From contig JAMYHX010000733.1 of the NCBI GenBank assembly GCA_025529335.1, forward strand, positions 1-14,683: a stretch of DNA of 14,683 nucleotides, given 5' to 3'. The notes beneath the pieces are model-generated. The model had not been told where the DNA came from and ran no database searches. It saw only the letters and a list, made by a program, of their open reading frames with translations. Origin of the DNA: Rhizopus sp. PT2906. Its lineage: Eukaryota > Mucoromycota > Mucoromycetes > Mucorales > Rhizopodaceae. A program made the position numbers and the translations under genes. Position 1 is the first letter of the stretch; the number at the start of each line of letters is the position of its first letter. Of this stretch, positions 7,784 to 14,683 are shown piece after piece.

Positions 7784-8833
7784 TAAGAATCATGTATATC
7801 TACTTGTATATTATGTTCCTTTACCATCAGTATTAAATCGTATTTATTCAGATTTAGCTTCTCCAAGGCTTGTATACCATCCTTTGCTGAATCAACTGAG
7901 CATTTCATCATGACCAACATTCTACCGCAAACATCTCTATAAACAGAATCATCATCCACCAAGAGCACACGAGGCGGGGTTGTCCAATTGCCGGTGAGAA
8001 TAGGTTTATTCTTGCCCTTATTGCTTGCAAGAAACTGTTGTTGTTGTTGTAACTTATCCAGGGCATGAGTTAAAGAATGATGATCATTCTTGATAGGATT
8101 ACTATTGTTATTATTACTGTTATTGCTATGATTATTGCTGTTTGCAGAGATGAGTTGAATGCATTGTTTTAATAGTTCATCCTTTTTTAATAAATTTTGC
8201 TGAAACTGCAACAGTTCACTCGTGATCGATTCGTCCCTTTTATGCATTTTCTCAACTGACAACTCCAAATCTTGTTGTGATTGTTTCATCTGTTTTATTT
8301 GTGACTGAAGTCTTTTAATAAGCTGCCGAAGGTCTTTGGTGACATCGTTATCTTCTGCTCCATCCTCTGCTCCATCATCCTTTTTGGCCGTCGTCTTTCT
8401 TTTGATCTCTTCTAATAAATCTTTTCTGTCCCTTTTAAAGAAATCATGTTTAAACTGCCATACCTAATACAAAAGTTTAATAGGGTGATCCTTAGAATTA
8501 TCGTAGTAAGCTTGCCTGATCATGCTTATTATTCCTTATTTTATGAAAATCGTACTTGTTCAATTGACGTACAAAGCTTGCAAAGTTGCAGTGTTTAAAG
8601 TGTTGTGGTAATATTATTTTTGTAAAATCATTGATATCTTTTATCAAAAAGCTTGTTCCTGAATTATCCCATGAGACGATATCTTTAAATGCTATATTTT
8701 CCAACATTCTTTTTTTTTTTTTGGGTTAGATAAAAAGTTTATCCAATATATAACAATTTACTTACAGGTATAGCTTTTGAATAAAGTCAGGTATACTATT
8801 TCTACTTGTCTTCTTTGGACCTTCTTCCATCAT
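7362..8833 (-). CDS. SKN7: SKN7/Prr1-type HSF-domain response regulator
   Basis: Four exons: 8833..8766, 8708..8516, 8463..7825 and 7742..7362. They total 1281 nt and give 426 aa. An HSF-type DNA-binding domain spans about residues 14-110 (PDFIQKLY, ILPQHFKH, NFASFVRQLNKYDFHKI, VWQFKHDFF). A Gln/Leu-rich coiled coil (about 130-190) and an Asn/Ser-rich linker follow. The receiver domain runs from about 252, with acidic pocket D257-D259, phospho-acceptor D301 in DIMMPNMDG, T329 in MTSN and K351 in PKPF, so all catalytic positions are intact. SKN7 proteins end the fungal Sln1-Ypd1 phosphorelay and drive oxidative and osmotic stress genes in the nucleus. Two ATGs lie in tandem at the start. Intron 2 is GC-AG. 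Intron 3 holds a 32-nt A run, and D301 is the first codon after it. Domain fusion excludes a plain HSF. Confidence 0.93.
7489..7494 (+). terminator. Candidate ARP4 polyadenylation signal inside antisense SKN7 exon
   Basis: First AATAAA after the ARP4 stop, 111 nt downstream and within the last SKN7 exon. If it is used, the ARP4 3'UTR is antisense to SKN7 coding sequence. Confidence 0.35.
7748..7779 (-). repeat. Poly(A)32 tract inside SKN7 intron 3
   Basis: Thirty-two T on the plus strand, so A32 on the SKN7 coding strand, followed directly by TGTAG, the splice acceptor. Intron 3 is 82 bp; without the run it would be 50 bp, like its neighbours. No CTAAC-like branch site is visible in the rest of the intron. 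Confidence 0.9.
8464..8515 (-). other. GC-AG intron in SKN7
   Basis: This 52-bp intron has exon end CAG followed by GCAAGC and ends in TTGTATTAG. No GT donor lies between the conserved VRQLNKYDF block and the acceptor that could give the frame, and reading through meets a TAA. Joining CAG to GTA gives HDQ-VWQFKH, which matches the family. A strong flanking AG|GCAAG is what known GC donors look like. Confidence 0.85.
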
Positions 8834-8852
8834 TGTTTTTTAAGAAAAAAAA

Positions 8853-8882
8853 AGGGGCGGAAAGGTTGTGAAAAAGGAGGGG
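8853..8882. promoter_or_regulatory. Pair of AGGGG (STRE-like) motifs upstream of SKN7
   Basis: AGGGG at 8853-8857 and at 8878-8882, that is CCCCT on the SKN7 strand, 20 to 50 nt upstream of its ATG. The motif equals the yeast stress response element bound by Msn2/4-type zinc fingers. A role here is inferred; five-base motifs are common. Confidence 0.3.
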
Positions 8883-9643
8883 TTGAAAAATAAAGTGTTT
8901 ATGTGAAAAGAGAAAAAGTGAAAAAAGGTAAAACTTTTCTGATTACAGTCATTCCACTCCCAACTTTGCACACTTTCCGAAAAATTTTGGCTCAAAATGG
9001 AAGTAGACCTTAAATGGTTATTCCACGTCACTTTTTACAGAAAACAACAAATCATGTTCAACATACAGAGTTTAACTTAAATGAAATGCATTGGCTCCAA
9101 TTAAATTTGAAAGCAGGTTAGTAACGTCTAGAGATCAAGTTTATTATTCACAAGTATATCGGTGATTGTATATGCCATTTAGTCTCCCTGTAATTTTTAC
9201 CCTCTTTTTTAAATGAGCGCTAGTTTCTACCTTGATATTTAAAAGAGACTGTCTGGTGAAAGCTGATCATTCCACTTTGCTCATCTACACTTTTTTTTTC
9301 TTATCTTCTTCTTTATCGCATAATAATTCATTCAACTGTAATTAAATCATGTATTGTTTATGTCTTTGTTTTGAGAATAATATTTTCTTACTATAATGAC
9401 AAATTGTTGTTCACACGTACAGTCAATTTCGCATAGTTCAACAAGATGCATTAAAGATGAAACCTTTAATCATTTATACTCAGCTAAAGTAACAATTAAC
9501 TAAATAATCATTTGTATCAATCTCTACCTGACAAATGAACATACCCTGTGAGGCTATTACCATGCCATGTGTCAAATTGGAGAATAACAACGTGCTCGGG
9601 CATAAAATAGAAAAGGGTAATGCAAGTCAAAACAGAGGGGAAT

Positions 9644-9662
9644 ACACACACACACACACACA
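9644..9662. repeat. CA microsatellite
   Basis: Nineteen bases of perfect AC dinucleotide repeat in the SKN7-VPS20 spacer. Confidence 0.9.
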
Positions 9663-9769
9663 AATACGCATCAAGCGTGCAGAATGAGAGATAACAATAA
9701 AGCGATAACAATGTGTGGGTCAAGTGGAGAGGCGGGGGCGACTGTTGATTTGTTCATTACCAAAAGCTA

Positions 9770-9787
9770 TTTTTTTTTTAAAAAAAA
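9770..9787. repeat. T10A8 tract upstream of VPS20
   Basis: Ten T followed directly by eight A, about 190 bp before the VPS20 start. Rigid poly(dA:dT) tracts of this kind disfavour nucleosomes in fungal promoters; that role is inference here. Confidence 0.6.
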
Positions 9788-9975
9788 TGCCATAAGACTA
9801 GGTTCATCACTGCATATATGCAATACCTCCTTTTTGTTGTCAACTGAAGCATAAATGTGCTTGTAGATGAGATCTAAAGCAACTCTGTCATGAACTGAGT
9901 TTGATAAAGATAAGCCGGACTTTTAATTACAGCCAACAGTTCCTCTTTCCCCCTTCCTCTTTTCCATAAACAAAT

Positions 9976-10905
9976 ATGGGTGTAGGATCTTCAAAACACA
10001 AGATTACTTCACAAGACAAAGCGATATTAGACCTCAAGGTTCAACGAGACAAGTTAAAGAAATACCAAAAAAATGTAATGAAGCTACCTTTATTACTAGA
10101 AATGAAGAAAAAAGATACATAAACAATAGCTTAATGTAGTCATTGAAAAAGAAGTAGCAGCAGCCAAATTGGCTCTAAGTCAAGGCAACAAAAAGAAGGC
10201 ACTTTTAGCACTAAAAAAGAAGAAATATCAAGAACAGCTATTAGAAAAGACAGATCAACAACTTTTAAATCTAGAAGAACTTGTATGATTACAAGAAAAC
10301 AAAAAAAAATCACATAGACTAACAATATATTAGACACATTCTATAGAATATGCTCTTGTCGAGAAACAAGTCTTGGAAGGATTAAAGAATGGTAACTCAG
10401 TATTAAAAGAGATTCACAAGGAGACATCGATTGAGGCTGTTGAAAAGTTAATGGATGATACAGCTGAAGCCATTGCCTATCAGAATGTAAGTGTTATCTT
10501 GTGTACCAAAAAAAAAAAGTAAAAGCTCACGTTATCCCCAAAGGAAATTGATGAGATGCTTCATGGTTTGATAAGTGCGGAGGATGAAGAAGAGATATTG
10601 AAAGAATTGGATGAGCTGACAGAAAAAGAGGTATAGACTGATTTTACAAATATGGGAATGTAGCTTTCCCAGGAGAAAGTTTATCTCATGAAATTTTCAT
10701 AGGTTCTATCGGAGCTCCCGTCAGTACCCAATGATTCTTTGGAGATACCGATGGAGAATAAGTTACCTGATGTTCCAACTCATTTACCAACTAAACAACA
10801 AGAAGGTAAGGTGATGGCCCTTGTTTAGATTACATAAGCCTCTAACTAAATATACACACAGGCGATGAGCCAAGAAAGGAAAAACGAGCTATATTGGCTA
10901 ATTGA
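9976..10905 (+). CDS. VPS20: ESCRT-III subunit Vps20/CHMP6
   Basis: Six exons: 9976-10074, 10130-10282, 10334-10486, 10544-10630, 10703-10805 and 10862-10905. They total 639 nt and give 212 aa (human CHMP6 is about 200). The protein starts MGVGSSKHKIT, so Gly2 is a likely N-myristoylation site as in the family. Conserved Snf7 blocks follow: QDKAILDLK, QRDKLKKYQ, LKKKKYQEQLL, the VLEGLKNGN block, and an acidic C-terminal half (EIDEMLHGLIS, EDEEEILKELDEL). PDVPTHLP near the end resembles the motif by which CHMP6 binds Vps4 MIT domains. Vps20 sits on endosome membranes, links ESCRT-II to Snf7 polymerisation and so starts vesicle budding into multivesicular bodies. Introns are 51-72 bp. Intron 1 has two nearby AG acceptors; only the upstream one keeps the frame and gives the CHMP6 spacing of 19 residues from YQK(N/R) to the next conserved Gly. 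Confidence 0.94.
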
Positions 10906-10967
10906 GCTATCTCTTTTTTGATATTAAACTGGAACAAAATTTATCCTCGTTGAATTTAAAAAACCTT

Positions 10968-10974
10968 TATAAAA
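10968..10974 (+). promoter_or_regulatory. Candidate TATA box of PTR2
   Basis: TATAAAA in the 112-bp gap between VPS20 and PTR2, 44 nt before the PTR2 ATG, followed by a CT-rich stretch. The short gap means the PTR2 promoter must lie here or within VPS20. Confidence 0.45.
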
Positions 10975-11017
10975 CTCGATTACCTGTCTTTTCTTTCTTT
11001 TTGTATATTCATTTTTA

Positions 11018-13023
11018 ATGTCAAAAACTGATCACGACGAAAAGTTTGAGCATGACACTCATGTCACAACTGAAATAGAATTCGAAGATATACAACAGGT
11101 GGAGGATGTCTCTACTTTGAGAAGAGTAGCTGAAGGTATTCCAACAGCCGCCTGGTTTATCCTTGTCAATGAATTTTGGTATGTATATTAAATTGACCCT
11201 ATGTCCATATACTGATTTACTTTATAGTGAAAGGTAACATTGTATCCCACATATACTATAAAAGGGATTTTTAGTTTCTCACGCATCAATTTTTCAGATT
11301 TGCTTATTACGGTGGTTCAACTCCTTTCCAGAATTACGTCCAGGTACAATTTAACATTCTATAAAATTTATCACAATTAATAATAACCATACCAACCATC
11401 ATAGCATGCTCCAACAGATCCAACACCTGGTGCCTTAGGTCGTGGCCAATCCACTGCTACGGCTTTGCAAAACTTTTTTACCTTCTTTTGTTACTTTACC
11501 CCCATGTTGGGTGCTATTGTAGCAGATCAATACATTGGTCGTTATTGGACCATTATTGTCTTCTCTACTGTTTATATGATCGGCTGGCTGATTCTTACTT
11601 GTACCTCTATCCCTTCTGCGCTCGAACATGGTGCTGGTTTCCCAGGTTACGTTGTCGCACTAGTTGTAATTGGCTGTAAAGATAGGGAAAAAAATTTTAA
11701 ATGATTACTATATTAATCTATATTTTCTCTGTTTGTAAAAAATAGTTGGAACAGGAGGTATCAAAGGTATCGTCTCTCCTCTTTGTGCGGATCAATATAG
11801 AAGAACAGAAAACTACGTAAAAGTGTTGCCTTCAGGTGAACGCGTTTTGGTAGATTATGACCTTAGTATTCAACATTTATATAATTGGTTAGTAATACTC
11901 TCTTTTGTCCCATGATAATCTAATATCTTGTTTCCTTTTTAGGTTTTACTGGGCTATTAATGTTGGTTCACTTTTGGGCGGCGTTATCTGTCCTTTATTA
12001 GAAAGAAACGTCGATTTCTGGGCAGCATTTCTGCTTCCGACATGTATGTTTGCTCTGGCTATCACTGTCTTTGTCTCAGGAACGAAGCTCTACTATAAGC
12101 CTGCTGCCACTGAGTCTGTCATCATGAAGGCATTCTCAGTCATTGGCTTTGCTCGTCATCAAGCAAGCTTGCCCGAAAATAAGGAAGCTCGTAAGGCATC
12201 TAAGAACGTGCTGGACTTTGCAAAGAGAGAACCCGGTATCCCCGCGGTGAGTGAATGGTCTACTGACTCCTACGAAAAGGCAAAATGGGATGATCGTTTT
12301 GTGGATGAGCTCAAGGAAGCCGTCATGGCATGCAAGATCTTTGTACTCTTGTCTATTTACTGGGTATGCTACAATCAGCTTTCAAATAACTTGATCTCTC
12401 AAGCTGGTACAATGAAACTTCCTGAAGGATTGCCTAACGATATCATGAACAACTTTGATCCTATTGCTCTTATCATCTTTATTCCCATTGTCGACCGTTT
12501 CATCTATCCTGCCTTGCGTAAATACAAAATCAACTTCCTTCCACAATTACGTATTACCTTTGGTTTTATCCTCGGTGCACTTGCTATGGTCTATGCTGCC
12601 GTTGTTCAACATTATATTTACCAAGACGAACTCTTCATCTCTTCAGGTGGTGTCACTTCTAACGTCTCTGTATTTATCCAAGTCCCTAGTTACGTATTGA
12701 TTGCTTTCTCTGAAATCTTTGCTTCCATTACCTCTATCGAGTACGCTTATACTCACGCACCAAAGTCAATGAAATCTTTGGTTTCTGCTCTCTCATTGTG
12801 GCCCAACTGTGTTGCTGCCTTGATTTCTCTCGCTATTTCCCCTGCTTCCCATGATCCCAACATGGTCTGGGTGTATACCGGTGTTGCCTGTGGTGCTATC
12901 GTCTTTGGTGCTTTATACTATTATCTTTTCAGAAGCTATGATCGCATTGACGAAGAATCTCGTTTGAAGAGAATGGCAGATCAAAGTACATTTGAAAAGT
13001 CCGAGTTAGAGTTTTCAGCTTAG
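11018..13023 (+). CDS. PTR2: PTR2-type proton-coupled di/tripeptide transporter
   Basis: Six exons: 11018-11178, 11228-11233, 11298-11343, 11405-11675, 11746-11887 and 11943-13023. They total 1707 nt and give 568 aa, near the usual fungal length. It is a member of the POT/PTR major-facilitator family, a plasma-membrane carrier expected to have 12 helices. The cytosolic N-terminus precedes TLRRVAEGIP. The proton-coupling ExxERFxYY motif is EFCERFAYY (residues 52-60). Family signature GAIVADQYIGRYW starts near 107, GTGGIKG near 163, and FYWAINVGS at 210. A charged central loop (DSYEKAKWDDRFVDELKEA) is followed by YNQLSNNLISQAG and IEYAYTHAPKSMKS. All are textbook PTR2 blocks. Exon 2 is only 6 nt (TGAAAG) and supplies parts of C54, E55 and R56. 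Substrate specificity cannot be read from sequence. Fungal PTR2 genes are usually nitrogen- and amino-acid-regulated, but no such site was identified here. Confidence 0.96.
11228..11233 (+). other. 6-nt microexon of PTR2
   Basis: TGAAAG is flanked by TTTATAG before and GTAACA after. It sits between introns of 49 bp (11179-11227) and 64 bp (11234-11297). Joining TG|TGAAAG|A gives C-E-R, exactly the residues required by the invariant ExxERFxYY motif. Direct joining of exon 1 to exon 3 would give TG|A, a stop codon. Confidence 0.9.
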
Positions 13024-13111
13024 AAAAGTATAAGAACAATATTATGCTTGTTTAAATAGAAAACCTGTATGTTTAATATCCAAAGATGTATAACTAGTAT
13101 AACTACATGAT

Positions 13112-13117
13112 AATAAA
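13112..13117 (+). terminator. Candidate PTR2 polyadenylation signal
   Basis: AATAAA 88 nt after the PTR2 TAG, in the 179-bp convergent gap shared with TRAX. Confidence 0.4.
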
Positions 13118-13174
13118 GAACAAAATAATTCTTATAAAGAGAGTACAGTACATTTCTTATTTACAATTAGCTTT

Positions 13175-13180
13175 TTTATT
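13175..13180 (-). terminator. Candidate TRAX polyadenylation signal
   Basis: TTTATT on the plus strand, so AATAAA on the TRAX strand, 22 nt past its stop. A second AATAAA overlaps the stop codon itself (13202-13207). Confidence 0.4.
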
Positions 13181-13202
13181 TATATGCAGCTTTTGCCATT
13201 GT

Positions 13203-14345
13203 TTATTCTTCCTGTTGTTGTTGTTGTTGTTGTTCATAGTTTTCTTGATGATTTTTAATGATTGTCATGTACATTTCTTTTGGATACTCGCTTCCTCTTA
13301 TTTGAAACGTGTAGCATGCTAAAGGAGCAATGAGTTTAATTACTTTAGAGCTCCATTGATTCTTACCTTGCTCTACTTTCTTAATGCTTGCTCTCAAGGC
13401 TCCCATCTTTTTATGTAAAATAGGTAAATATGCGCTTGCAATCAATTCGAAATCTAGCAAGTATTAGAAACAGTAAATAATAAAAAACATACATACTACC
13501 TTGATCAATCTCTCTCAAGGTTTTGCAAATAGTCATGGCTTGTTCATATTTTCCAGAAGATACAATTTGAATTGCATACCTCATCAGTTCACCTGTCAAA
13601 TCACCTAAGCCAAGGATCTACATGATGGTTCTGGTATGAGCGTATGTTCTTTTTTTGAAGCAGTTTATATACTTACGTAGTCTTCACCTCTGACGCTTAA
13701 CCACTAATACAAAAATTATTGAGCATAAAAAATCATTCATTCATAATAACGTTACCTTTCCGTTCTCTTCATCTTCAAAATAAGTATCTATTTCTTGTTT
13801 TGTAATGATTTTTTCGTGTAGTAAATAATGATGGAATGCCACTGCTTCAACCTATACTTTTTATGAGTTGCCTTTTTTCTAAGAAAGATATATAGTGCTC
13901 GTTTACAAACTCTTCAAAGGCGCCCGAGAAACTTCTTGCGTATCTAAAGGTGCATTAATATGTTTCTTTCAACTAGCAATTACTCTTGGTACCTAAAGTA
14001 GTTCAATCCCTGTATATCAACAGATAGCTTCTTAAACAAGGCTATGATTTCCTTCAACTTGGTTTCTGCTTCCTTGAACTTTGCTTTTGTACGATCACCA
14101 CCCACTTGATTGATGGCTCTGTTTGTCTAATCAGTTTTTTTTTTCGTTTATATGAATGTGTAGAGATCTACCTGTGAAGTGCAAATATCATCTTTTTGCT
14201 TGAAGCAGTAATATCTCTAGACACTTTTATAATACGTTCTCTTCTATCGTGCTATTCGATATTAGCATTTATTTTATAATTATGCGCGTCATTTTACGTG
14301 TTCATCCAAAATGTCTCTGCATTCCTTGAAAAAGTCTTGACTCAT
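13203..14345 (-). CDS. TSNAX: Translin-associated factor X (TRAX), C3PO nuclease subunit
   Basis: Nine exons: 14345..14298, 14251..14172, 14118..13993, 13943..13907, 13851..13756, 13703..13677, 13617..13500, 13453..13367 and 13318..13203. They total 735 nt and give 244 aa. Introns are 46-59 bp; exon 6 is only 27 nt. All-helical translin fold: RIIKVSRDITASSKKMIFALHR (broken here as RIIKVSRDIT, then SKKMIFALHR), FEEFVEAVAFHHYLL, DYILGLGDLTGELMRYAI and ACYTFQIRGSEYPKEMY. GDLTGELMR and ACY..(K/Q)(V/I)RGSE separate TRAX from translin. The acidic catalytic residues known in human TRAX (E126, E129, D193, E197) correspond to E96, E99, D144 and E148, so the protein should be an active metal-dependent RNase. 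With translin, TRAX forms C3PO, which degrades passenger-strand RNA in RNAi and trims tRNA precursors in fungi. The C-terminus is a Gln run (seven Q) then EE. The translin gene is not in this window. Confidence 0.94.
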
Positions 14346-14411
14346 GATTCCAATTTATGCAAAATAAAAAAGAGAAAAAAATAACGAAATATTTTTTTCT
14401 TTATAGAAAGA

Positions 14412-14433
14412 AACAATGTAAAGTAACATTGTT
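14412..14433. repeat. Inverted repeat upstream of TRAX
   Basis: AACAATGT (14412-14419) and its exact reverse complement ACATTGTT (14426-14433) with a 6-nt loop. It lies 67 bp before the TRAX ATG. Each arm holds AACAAT, the core of HMG-box (Sox/MATA-like) sites. Dimer binding is an inference. Confidence 0.45.
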
Positions 14434-14440
14434 GTTATGA

Positions 14441-14604
14441 CTACTTCGAATGCCACTCAAAATGTTGGTCAACTATATGTACAGCATGTTGAATTTTCGA
14501 AAGAGCTTTTATTTGTATGATAAGACGTGTGCTTGGTAAATGTATGTGTGTGTATGCTCTTTTGAGTGCACTGCAGTATGTTTTTTGAACATTAAAATGC
14601 TCAG
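14441..14604 (-). CDS. Possible terminal exon of an upstream gene (partial, doubtful)
   Basis: On the minus strand a run of 31 T is followed by AG (14606-14605), an ideal polypyrimidine acceptor. An open frame of 53 codons then follows (EHFNVQKTYCSALKRAYT at its start) to a TAG at 14443-14441. The composition looks coding-like (SKIQHAVHIVDQHFEWHSK at the end), but I recognise no family. A donor inside the window would make an intron of only 36 nt, so the rest of the gene would have to lie beyond 14683. It could equally be chance, or the poly(A) of a retroposed sequence read on the other strand. Confidence 0.25.

Positions 14605-14606
<2 letters not shown>

Positions 14607-14637
<31 letters not shown>
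14607..14637 (+). repeat. Poly(A)31 tract
   Basis: Thirty-one A on the plus strand, with ATTAAA at 14591-14596 upstream. It may be a simple homopolymer, the acceptor tract of a minus-strand intron, or the tail of a retroposed transcript. No target-site duplication was seen by eye. Confidence 0.85.
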
Positions 14638-14638
<1 letters not shown>

Positions 14639-14683
14639 ACCTTTTTTCATTTTCCTTTTTTTCTTGTTATTAAAATATGGTAG

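Larger units (their letters stand above)
8834..9975. other. Divergent spacer between SKN7 and VPS20
   Basis: No gene is supported. On the SKN7 side (8834-8950) the plus strand is purine-rich, so the SKN7 leader is pyrimidine-rich, and it holds two AGGGG stress-element-like motifs. A CA microsatellite lies at 9644-9662, a T10A8 tract at 9770-9787, and a CT-rich block at about 9950-9965 just before the VPS20 ATG, typical of fungal promoters. Short ORFs at 8840-9031 and 9517-9723 look like chance. Confidence 0.6.

Noticed and set aside
7525..7913. Plus-strand ORFs of 90-103 codons opposite SKN7
   Set aside because: They are antisense shadows of the receiver exon and run through the poly(T) tract of the SKN7 intron, giving phenylalanine runs.
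7362..8833. Separate heat-shock factor and response-regulator genes
   Set aside because: The exons join in frame into one protein with the SKN7 domain order, so two genes are not needed.
8840..9031. 63-codon minus-strand ORF upstream of SKN7
   Set aside because: Ser/Phe-rich because the leader is pyrimidine-rich. It lies in the SKN7 promoter or leader region and shows no recognisable motif.
9517..9723. 68-codon minus-strand ORF across the CA microsatellite
   Set aside because: Most of its character (Cys/Val repeats) comes from the dinucleotide repeat; no family or splice partner was seen.
11435..11629. Minus-strand ORF inside PTR2
   Set aside because: Shadow of the well-conserved PTR2 exon 4.
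13107..13322. Plus-strand 71-codon ORF opposite the TRAX 3' end
   Set aside because: It is the antisense of the CAA (Gln) repeat and last TRAX exon; its leucine-rich composition is a by-product.
13203..14345. Translin rather than TRAX
   Set aside because: The DLTGELMR and ACYTFQIRGSE blocks with the full acidic set are TRAX features; translin lacks the catalytic Asp/Glu pattern.
1..14683. tRNA genes, rRNA, CRISPR arrays, transposon ends
   Set aside because: No tRNA B-box-like arms, spaced direct repeats, transposase-like ORFs or long terminal repeats were seen by eye. A tRNAscan and repeat search would settle it.

Overview
The window is nuclear DNA of a filamentous or early-diverging fungus. 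A Mucorales-type (Mucoromycota) genome is my best guess. The DNA is AT-rich with many poly(A)/poly(T) tracts. The genes are small and compact, with many very short introns: 29 were reconstructed, 46 to 82 bp each, mostly GT...AG and often with a CTAAC-like branch site. The gene content is fungal, including an HSF-plus-receiver SKN7 regulator, a PTR2-type peptide transporter and TRAX. Assigning a genus from this window alone would be guesswork.

Layout from left to right. 1-2397 (+) is an intronless DUF2828-family gene with a degenerate von Willebrand A-like metal site. 2398-3022 is a convergent spacer. 3023-4008 (-) is a two-exon gene for an unrecognised single-pass membrane protein with an acidic tail. 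4009-5738 is a long spacer with orphan ORFs and simple repeats but no convincing gene. 5739-7377 (+) is ARP4 (BAF53/Alp5 type) in eight exons. 7362-8833 (-) is SKN7 in four exons; its last 16 bases overlap the last 16 bases of ARP4 tail to tail. 8834-9975 is a divergent spacer between SKN7 and VPS20. 9976-10905 (+) is the ESCRT-III gene VPS20/CHMP6 in six exons. 11018-13023 (+) is PTR2 in six exons, one of them a 6-nt microexon. 13203-14345 (-) is TRAX (translin-associated factor X) in nine exons. Beyond it, 14441-14604 (-) may be the terminal exon of another gene that runs off the window.

The exon models were joined by hand using splice sites and family alignment. Five of the six spliced genes keep a continuous reading frame that reproduces family-typical sequence across every junction; the membrane-protein gene is continuous but has no family to compare with.

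The genes do not form one pathway. They are housekeeping or regulatory genes: chromatin remodelling (ARP4), stress transcription (SKN7), endosomal sorting (VPS20), di/tripeptide uptake (PTR2) and RNA processing or RNAi (TRAX). The most noteworthy signals are structural. They are the PTR2 microexon, whose skipping creates an immediate stop; a GC-AG intron and a poly(A)-filled intron in SKN7; the ARP4/SKN7 coding overlap; and the eroded metal site in the DUF2828 protein. I found no mobile element, CRISPR array, tRNA or rRNA, and no multigene novel system.
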